Shown here piece after piece: positions 5,112-8,857 of a stretch of DNA of 8,857 nucleotides. Source of the DNA: Oscillospiraceae bacterium (GTDB taxonomy: Bacteria > Bacillota_A > Clostridia > Oscillospirales > Oscillospiraceae); NCBI GenBank assembly GCA_017516785.1, contig JAFXAV010000055.1, positions 1 to 8,857 of the forward strand. Reading direction: 5' to 3'. The notes beneath the pieces were generated by a model that made no database searches, was not told the DNA's origin, and saw only the letters and a program-made list of their open reading frames with translations. Position 1 is the stretch's first letter. Every line of letters begins with the position of its first letter. The translations under genes and the position numbers were made by a program.

Positions 5112-5140
5112 ATTTTACCTGAGAATTAACCGCCCGTCAA
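5112..5140 (-). promoter_or_regulatory. Sigma-A promoter of the YitT-family gene
   Basis: On the minus strand, TTGACG (5140-5135) and TAAAAT (5117-5112) are separated by exactly 17 bp. It is back-to-back with the rightward promoter at 5151-5179; the two -35 boxes are 10 bp apart. Confidence 0.8.
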
Positions 5141-5150
5141 GGGATTTTCG

Positions 5151-5179
5151 TTGCACACCGGGAGAAACTGTGGTACAAT
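5151..5179 (+). promoter_or_regulatory. Sigma-A promoter (extended -10) of the export-type gene and HIT gene
   Basis: TTGCAC (5151-5156), 17 bp, TACAAT (5174-5179), with TGG directly before the -10 box (extended -10). Start near 5186 gives a leader of about 23 nt before the ATG at 5209. Confidence 0.85.
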
Positions 5180-5208
5180 AAAAAATATCTTCAATAAAGG
5201 TGTAAAAA

Positions 5209-5682
5209 ATGCTTCAAAAGTATCTGCTTGTATTTTTCATATCTATGGTGCCGCTGATCGAGCTTCGGGGCGCCATTCCTGTTGCTCTGGGTATGGATCT
5301 TCCGGTGCTGGCATCCTATATCATCTGCATCATCGGAAACATGCTGCCGGTGCCCATCATCTATTTCTTTGCCCGTAAGGTTTTGATCTGGGGTGCCGAT
5401 AAGAAATACATCGGCAAATTCTTCCGCTACTGCCTGGAAAAAGGCGAGCGGGGTGGTCAGAAACTCAGAGCTAAGGCAGGTCGGGGCGGCCTGTTTGTGG
5501 CCCTGATGCTCTTTGTGGGCATCCCCTTGCCGGGAACCGGTGCCTGGACCGGCACCCTTGCCGCCAGCTTTCTGAATATGGGCATCAAATCCACGGCTCT
5601 GGCGGTCTCTCTGGGCGTTGTCATTGCCGGTATCATTATGGGACTGGGCAGCACCGCTGCTTTCAGTGTCTTTGGAATTTAA
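5209..5682 (+). CDS. COG2426 family small multidrug export-like membrane protein
   Basis: A 157-residue membrane protein of the Sm_multidrug_ex (PF06695) type. Membrane segments lie at about 3-15, 31-57, 95-120 and 130-152. The family motifs are MVPLIELRGAIPVALG at 13-28, GNMLPVPIIYFFARK at 43-57 and GIPLPGTGAWTGTLAASFL at 104-122. Repeated P/G re-entrant motifs of this kind resemble DedA-type proteins. The ATG at 5209 has AAAGGTG 6 nt upstream. It is the first gene of a two-gene unit, with the HIT gene 12 nt downstream. The name implies drug export, but experimental support for this family is slight, so the transported substrate is unknown. Confidence 0.88.
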   Translation: MLQKYLLVFFISMVPLIELRGAIPVALGMDLPVLASYIICIIGNMLPVPIIYFFARKVLIWGADKKYIGKFFRYCLEKGERGGQKLRAKAGRGGLFVALMLFVGIPLPGTGAWTGTLAASFLNMGIKSTALAVSLGVVIAGIIMGLGSTAAFSVFGI

Positions 5683-5694
5683 GGAGGAAAAACC

Positions 5695-6033
5695 ATGTCT
5701 TGTCTGTTCTGCAAAATCGTCGCCGGGGATATCCCCTCCACCAAGGTCTATGAGGATGAAAAAATCCTGGCTTTCCGGGACATCAACCCCCAGGCCCCCA
5801 CTCACATTCTGGTGATTCCCAAGGAACACATTTCCGGCTGCAACGGCGTTACCGCCGAAAACTGCGGTGTGGTGGCCCACATTTTCCAGGTGATCCCCCA
5901 GATCGCCGCTGCCGAAGGTCTGGAAAACGGCTACCGCGTCGTATCCAACTGCGGCCCCGATGCCGGTCAGACCGTTCCCCATCTGCACTTCCACATTCTT
6001 GGCGGCAAGACCCTGGCGCTGGAAATGGCCTAA
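5695..6033 (+). CDS. HIT family (HINT-type) purine nucleotide hydrolase
   Basis: A 112-residue cytoplasmic protein of the histidine triad superfamily; HINT members hydrolyse nucleoside phosphoramidates and acyl-adenylates. CLFCKIVAGDIPS at 3-15 includes a C3/C6 pair of the zinc type. VYEDEKILAFRDINPQAPTHIL follows, with H37 and H45 downstream, then the histidine triad HLHFHILGG at 96-104, in which H98 is the expected nucleophile. It matches the usual 110-115 residues. AAGGAGGAA overlaps the upstream stop and the ATG follows, so it is co-translated with the membrane gene. The substrate in this organism is not known. Confidence 0.93.
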   Translation: MSCLFCKIVAGDIPSTKVYEDEKILAFRDINPQAPTHILVIPKEHISGCNGVTAENCGVVAHIFQVIPQIAAAEGLENGYRVVSNCGPDAGQTVPHLHFHILGGKTLALEMA

Positions 6034-6061
6034 GCGGCGAGTCCCCGCTGACAATGCGTGC

Positions 6062-6090
6062 TTGACATCGACTGCTCTTTTATATATAAT
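6062..6090 (+). promoter_or_regulatory. Full-consensus sigma-A promoter of the thiT riboswitch transcript
   Basis: TTGACA (6062-6067), 17 bp, TATAAT (6085-6090): a perfect match to both boxes at ideal spacing. Start is expected near 6097, about 20 nt before the TPP aptamer. Confidence 0.93.
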
Positions 6091-6114
6091 AATCGCAGAT
6101 CGCAAAACAAATAA

Positions 6115-6207
6115 GTCTTCGGGGGGCCGGACGTTCCGGCTGAGATTAAGCGAAACCGAGCTTTGACCCGTGAACCTGATACGGTTAGTACCGTCGGAGG
6201 GAAAGAT
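6115..6207 (+). ncRNA. TPP (THI-box) riboswitch aptamer
   Basis: Senses thiamine pyrophosphate. The diagnostic blocks appear in order: GGGGGGCC (6121-6128), GGCTGAGATTA (6138-6148), ACCCGTGAACCTGAT (6166-6180), the ACGG/CCGT stem (6181-6194) and GGAGGGAAAGATG (6196-6208). P1 pairs TCTT (6116-6119) with AAGA (6202-6205). It lies between a strong promoter and an attenuator ahead of a thiamine transporter gene, so excess TPP should lower thiT transcription. Confidence 0.95.
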
Positions 6208-6217
6208 GCATAAATGG

Positions 6218-6273
6218 GATACCGTAAGTATCGCATTGCACCCAGACGGATGTGATGCGATACTTTTTATTTT
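6218..6273 (+). terminator. Riboswitch expression platform: intrinsic attenuator of thiT
   Basis: AAGTATCGCAT (6226-6236) pairs perfectly with ATGCGATACTT (6255-6265), extended inward by TGCA/TGTG with two wobble pairs, and is followed by TTTTTATTTT. A smaller hairpin, GATAC (6218-6222) with GTATC (6228-6232), uses the same 5' arm and is a candidate anti-terminator. TPP binding is expected to favour the long terminator stem. Confidence 0.88.
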
Positions 6274-6288
6274 ACGGAGGAATCCCAT

Positions 6289-6942
6289 ATGCAAAGCAAA
6301 ACCAAAAAACTGACGGAAAGCGCCATGCTGCTTGCCGTCGCTATCGTGCTGGAACTGCTCAGCAAGATGTTCATCCCCGAAATGCCCTTCGGCGGCCAGG
6401 TGACTCTGGCCAGCATGCTGCCGGTGGTGCTGATTTCCTATCGCCACGGCGTCCGCTGGGGTCTGGTCTCCGGCCTCTGCTACGCCATGATCGAAATGGC
6501 CATCGGCGCCCGGACTGTGGCGGCAGCCTTCCAACCCGGTTACTTCGGCGACGGCGTGATGCTGCTGAACGCCTTCATTATGTGCGTTCTCGATTATCTG
6601 GTGGCCTTTACAGTGCTGGGTCTCGGCGGTCTTTTCCGTAATAAGATCCAGAACCGCGGCATCGCCCTGATGTGCGGCAGCCTGGTGGCCCTCAGCGCCC
6701 GGTATCTTGCCCACATCGCCTCCGGCTACATCCTCTTCGCCGGCTGGGCTGAGTGGTTCTTCACCCAGGACGGCTTCCCCGCATGGGGTGCATCTCTGGT
6801 GGCTTCTCTGAGCCCCCAGCTGCTGGGCCTTGTCTATTCTATTGTATATAACGGCTTCTACATGATCCCTGAAATGGTCGTCACCGCTCTTGCATCCCTG
6901 CTGATTGCGAGAGTCCCTCAGATCGTGCAAAAGGTCAGCTAA
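6289..6942 (+). CDS. thiT: Energy-coupled thiamine transporter ThiT
   Basis: A 217-residue membrane substrate-binding (S) component of a group II ECF transporter; it captures thiamine and uses a shared EcfAA'T module encoded elsewhere. Six hydrophobic segments span 10-30, 36-52, 57-75, 88-114, 126-150 and 172-207. Family marks are FGGQVTLASMLPVVL (34-48), the RHGVRWGLVSGLCY stretch (52-65), and the H142/W153 region SGYILFAGWAEWF followed by VYNGFYMIPE with N188, all in the thiamine-binding half of the fold. The A-motif contacting EcfT is likely in the first helix (SAMLLAVA). GGAGG is 8 nt before the ATG. Control by the upstream TPP riboswitch strongly supports the assignment. Monocistronic, with its own terminator. 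Confidence 0.95.
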   Translation: MQSKTKKLTESAMLLAVAIVLELLSKMFIPEMPFGGQVTLASMLPVVLISYRHGVRWGLVSGLCYAMIEMAIGARTVAAAFQPGYFGDGVMLLNAFIMCVLDYLVAFTVLGLGGLFRNKIQNRGIALMCGSLVALSARYLAHIASGYILFAGWAEWFFTQDGFPAWGASLVASLSPQLLGLVYSIVYNGFYMIPEMVVTALASLLIARVPQIVQKVS

Positions 6943-6949
6943 AATTTCC

Positions 6950-6982
6950 AATCCCGCCGCAAAAAAGCGGCGGGATTTTTTA
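6950..6982 (+). terminator. Intrinsic terminator of thiT
   Basis: AATCCCGCCGC (6950-6960) pairs perfectly with GCGGCGGGATT (6967-6977) around an A6 loop, followed by a T-run to 6981. Confidence 0.95.
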
Positions 6983-6991
6983 TCGCTATTC

Positions 6992-7020
6992 TTGCGGGCA
7001 GTTTCAGAAAATGATATAGT
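6992..7020 (+). promoter_or_regulatory. Sigma-A promoter (extended -10) of the GltD-like gene
   Basis: TTGCGG (6992-6997), 17 bp, TATAGT (7015-7020), with TGA immediately upstream of the -10 box. Start is expected near 7027, inside the palindrome described next. Confidence 0.7.
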
Positions 7021-7033
7021 ATAAATGTATACT
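7018..7033. promoter_or_regulatory. Operator-like palindrome over the -10/start site
   Basis: AGTATA (7018-7023) and TATACT (7028-7033) are perfect inverted 6-bp arms with spacer AATG. It overlaps the end of the -10 box and the predicted start point, where a repressor would block transcription. The cognate regulator is not in view. Confidence 0.4.
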
Positions 7034-7056
7034 GCTGTCATGCAAGGAGGAATATT

Positions 7057-8286
7057 ATGGCATTGCATGTTATGGACGAGGCCAACCGCTGCCTGGGCTG
7101 CAAGAAACCCATGTGCCAGCAGGGCTGCCCCATCAAGACTCCCATTCCTCAGGTTATCAAACTGCTGAAGGAAAACAAGCTTGACGAGGCCGGTTGGATG
7201 CTGTTCGAAAACAACCCCCTGACCACCGTCTGCAGCCTGATCTGCAACCATGAGAACCAGTGCGAAGGCCACTGTGTTCTGGGTAAGAAGGGCGCACCGG
7301 TCCACTTCTCCGTCATCGAAAACTACATCTCCAGCACCTACGCAAGCAAGATGGTGAAAGGCCCCGCTCCCTCCAACGGCATCAAGGTGGCCGTTGTCGG
7401 TTCCGGTCCTGCCGGCATCACCATCGCCATCCTGCTGGCCCGCTATGGCTATCAGGTCACCATGTTCGAAAGCAAGCACTACATCGGCGGCATTCTGCGC
7501 TACGGTATCCCTGAATTCCGCCTGCCCAAGTCCACTCTGGACGACATCCAGTACCGCCATCTGGAAATGAAGGGCATCAAGATCCGTCCCAACATCCGAA
7601 TCGGCGATGCCATCGGCCTGGATGACCTGTTCAGCGACGGCTACAAGGCAGTCTTCATCGGCACCGGCGTCTGGAAGCCCAACCGCCTGCACATCAAGGG
7701 TGAATCCTTCGGTCATGTGTTCTATGCCATCAACTATCTGAATAACCCTGATGGCTATCGCCTGGGCGACAAGGTCATCGTCATCGGCGCTGGCAACGCT
7801 GCCATGGACGTGGCCCGCACCGCAGTCCGTCACGGCAGCCGCCATGTCACCTGCTATTCCCTGACCAAGAAGGTTTTTGCATCCCATCATGAATTCAGCT
7901 ATGCCCAGCTGGAAGGCGTGGACTTCGTCTACAACAAGAAGCCCATCGAGATCACCGATGACGGTGTCATCTTCCGGGATCTGATCGAGGATGAGAACGG
8001 CAATCTGACTGAGATTGAAGGCAGCGATCACCTGGTGGAGTGCGACAACGTCATTATTTCCATCAGCCAGGGTCCCCAGAACACCATCATCAACACTACC
8101 ACCGGTCTGAATGCCAATGCCCGTGGCCTGCTGGCCGCCGACGAGCGGGGCAGAACCAGCCGTCCCGGTGTCTTTGCCTCCGGCGACGTGGTGGATGGGG
8201 CCCGTACCGTGGTGGAAGCTGTCGCCCACAGTAAAGTGGTGGCAGAGGCCATGCACGAGTACATCCAGAGCCTGTCCGAAGAGTAA
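7057..8286 (+). CDS. GltD-like NAD(P)H-dependent Fe-S/FAD oxidoreductase (stand-alone)
   Basis: A 409-residue flavoprotein resembling the glutamate synthase small subunit and NfnB-type proteins. The N-terminal 1-105 is an Fe-S (Fer4_20-like) domain with C12, C15, C20 and C24, then C59, C63, C69 and C73, enough for two 4Fe-4S clusters. FAD binds at VAVVGSGPAGI (111-121). The family stretch GGILRYGIPEFRLPK is at 144-158. The second Rossmann motif, for NAD(P)H, is VIVIGAGNAAMDVART (240-255). GVFASGDVVDG (371-381) is the second FAD contact. AAGGAGG is 8 nt before the ATG. No gltB or other partner is adjacent, and it has its own promoter and terminator, so glutamate synthase activity is doubtful. 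It may transfer electrons between NAD(P)H and a ferredoxin or an unlinked partner. At 409 residues it is shorter than typical GltD (about 470). Confidence 0.9.
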   Translation: MALHVMDEANRCLGCKKPMCQQGCPIKTPIPQVIKLLKENKLDEAGWMLFENNPLTTVCSLICNHENQCEGHCVLGKKGAPVHFSVIENYISSTYASKMVKGPAPSNGIKVAVVGSGPAGITIAILLARYGYQVTMFESKHYIGGILRYGIPEFRLPKSTLDDIQYRHLEMKGIKIRPNIRIGDAIGLDDLFSDGYKAVFIGTGVWKPNRLHIKGESFGHVFYAINYLNNPDGYRLGDKVIVIGAGNAAMDVARTAVRHGSRHVTCYSLTKKVFASHHEFSYAQLEGVDFVYNKKPIEITDDGVIFRDLIEDENGNLTEIEGSDHLVECDNVIISISQGPQNTIINTTTGLNANARGLLAADERGRTSRPGVFASGDVVDGARTVVEAVAHSKVVAEAMHEYIQSLSEE

Positions 8287-8305
8287 ACTGAACCAGATAC
8301 CACCT

Positions 8306-8339
8306 GAAACGCCCCGGTTATCCGGGGCGTTTCCTTTTT
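8306..8339 (+). terminator. Intrinsic terminator of the GltD-like gene
   Basis: A 12-bp perfect stem, GAAACGCCCCGG (8306-8317) with CCGGGGCGTTTC (8322-8333), loop TTAT, then CTTTTT. It isolates the following promoter array. Confidence 0.95.
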
Positions 8340-8340
8340 G

Positions 8341-8407
8341 CAAAAAGAGTGAAAAAAGTCAAAAATAGGTATTGACAAATGGGTTGCAGAGTGTTATTAT
8401 ATGCAAG
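8341..8407 (+). promoter_or_regulatory. Array promoter P1 (rRNA-type)
   Basis: TTGACA (8372-8377), 17 bp, TATTAT (8395-8400). A-tracts at 8341-8366 form an UP-like region. A G lies at 8407, 7 nt after the -10 box, and GC-rich sequence follows. Confidence 0.88.
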
Positions 8408-8440
8408 CTGCGTGTGAGCGCGGCGGATAACAAAGCGAAA

Positions 8441-8521
8441 TCGAGCGAAGTTTGAAAAAACTTTTAGAAATTAAGAAAAAAGTGCTTGACAAACGGAACA
8501 CGATGTGCTAAGATGTCAAAG
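8441..8521 (+). promoter_or_regulatory. Array promoter P2 (rRNA-type)
   Basis: TTGACA (8486-8491), 17 bp, TAAGAT (8509-8514), expected +1 G at 8521. A-rich blocks GTTTGAAAAAACTTTT and TTAAGAAAAAAG (8450-8482) precede it. The box pair sits 114 bp after P1. Confidence 0.9.
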
Positions 8522-8580
8522 TTGCGTGCGACACGGCGGTGAGCCGGGGAGCGCGCGGCACAACTGAATGGGATGCCGAG

Positions 8581-8652
8581 AGCTTTAAAAAGTTTGAAAA
8601 AACTTGAAAAAAGTTCTTGACAAACCAAACAGGATGTGCTAAAATATCAAGG
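8581..8652 (+). promoter_or_regulatory. Array promoter P3 (rRNA-type)
   Basis: TTGACA (8617-8622), 17 bp, TAAAAT (8640-8645), expected +1 G at 8652. A-tracts (8585-8612) precede it in roughly helical phase. It is 131 bp after P2, and the spacers share GGATGTGCTAA / CGATGTGCTAA. Confidence 0.9.
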
Positions 8653-8708
8653 TTGTCTGATGAACGGCGAAAGCCTGGAGGGCAATCCCGCGACGACAAG
8701 CTTCGTCA

Positions 8709-8783
8709 AGAACTTGAAAAAAGATTTAAAAAATCTGAAAAAAGTACTTGACAAGAGCTTGAAGTTGTGATAAGATATAAAAG
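8709..8783 (+). promoter_or_regulatory. Array promoter P4 (rRNA-type)
   Basis: TTGACA (8748-8753), 17 bp, TAAGAT (8771-8776), expected +1 G at 8783. Upstream A-tracts run 8711-8744. It is exactly 131 bp after P3. It is the last promoter before the leader that runs off the window. Confidence 0.9.
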
Positions 8784-8857
8784 TTCGCGGCGGGCGGTAA
8801 GCTTGCTAAGAACGATCGTCTGTACCTTGTAAATTGAATAACGTGAAGACGAACTAA
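8783..8857 (+). other. Probable rRNA operon leader (16S gene expected just beyond the window)
   Basis: A short transcribed leader with no ORF or ribosome site. TACCTTGTAAATTGAATAAC (8823-8842) resembles the boxA/leader stretch found before rRNA genes in Firmicutes (compare CTTTGAAAACT). With four strong tandem promoters upstream, an rRNA operon is the best reading. No rRNA sequence itself is visible, so a tRNA or other stable-RNA operon cannot be excluded. Confidence 0.65.

Noticed and set aside
4134..5129. A 331-codon plus-strand frame opposite the YitT-family gene
   Set aside because: It starts in the rpiB terminator T-run, has low-complexity H/Q/E content and lies against a recognised family gene with a promoter and ribosome site.
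6033..6049. Hairpin AGCGG/CCGCT after the HIT gene as a terminator
   Set aside because: The stem is only 5 bp and no T-run follows, so it is not a convincing intrinsic terminator.
5191..8343. A 1050-codon open frame on the minus strand
   Set aside because: It is antisense to four well-supported genes, the TPP riboswitch and two terminators. Its translation is H/D/G/Q rich with no domain. It stays open because G+C-rich codon use avoids antisense stops.
8508..8699. A 63-codon minus-strand frame in the promoter array
   Set aside because: It runs across two strong promoters on the other strand, with no ribosome site or family features.
8450..8783. CRISPR array or origin of replication in the repeated AT-rich region
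   Set aside because: Repeats are 114-131 bp apart with TTGACA and -10 boxes rather than palindromic repeats with unique spacers, and no DnaA boxes are seen.

Overview
The window reads as chromosome of an anaerobic, spore-forming Firmicute of the class Clostridia, most likely an Oscillospirales (Oscillospiraceae/Ruminococcaceae-type) gut bacterium. The reasons are the sporulation genes yabP and yabQ next to divIC and an S1-domain gene, AGGAGG ribosome sites, G+C-rich codons set between AT-rich promoters with near-consensus sigma-A boxes, and a small XRE/sigma-like cassette of a kind I recall from this group. The exact genus cannot be read from the sequence.

Layout. (1) 1-106: a structured intergenic repeat with imperfect inverted ends. 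(2) 143-1293: a compact regulatory cassette. It has a leftward XRE repressor and, diverging from it, three translationally coupled small genes (a zinc-ribbon microprotein, a coiled-coil protein and a sigma-70 region-4-only protein), closed by a terminator. TACAC half-sites, including a perfect inverted repeat, lie between the two arms. (3) 1294-2931: a sporulation/division cluster, yabP-yabQ-divIC-S1 protein, preceded by a candidate SigE promoter and ended by a strong hairpin terminator. The yabQ frame has no stop before divIC and runs 257 nt into it out of frame. (4) 2950-4138: a short-chain dehydrogenase and rpiB in one operon, ended by a terminator shared with the convergent gene. (5) 4143-5021 (minus): a YitT-family membrane protein. 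(6) 5112-6033: back-to-back promoters drive yitT leftward and a small export-type membrane protein plus a HIT hydrolase rightward. (7) 6062-6981: a consensus promoter, TPP riboswitch, intrinsic attenuator and thiT, the thiamine-specific ECF transporter S component, with its own terminator. (8) 7015-8335: a stand-alone GltD-like Fe-S/FAD/NAD(P)H oxidoreductase with its own promoter, an operator-like palindrome and a terminator. (9) 8341-8857: no protein gene, but four tandem near-consensus sigma-A promoters, each with an A-tract region upstream and a G exactly 7 nt after the -10 box. They read out of the window and end in a boxA/leader-like sequence typical of the approach to a 16S rRNA gene.

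How the parts fit. Most blocks are ordinary housekeeping genes with clean boundaries: spore cortex formation, cell division, RNA binding, the pentose phosphate pathway and thiamine salvage. The accessory part is the XRE/sigma-like cassette sitting upstream of yabP, where a yabO-like gene is often found. The most information-rich non-coding region is the four-promoter array, whose design suggests growth-rate and GTP-sensitive control of an rRNA operon. I found no CRISPR array, transposase, integrase or tRNA, and no clearly new multi-gene system. The best candidate for something under-described is the small XRE/zinc-ribbon/coiled-coil/sigma-R4 cassette.
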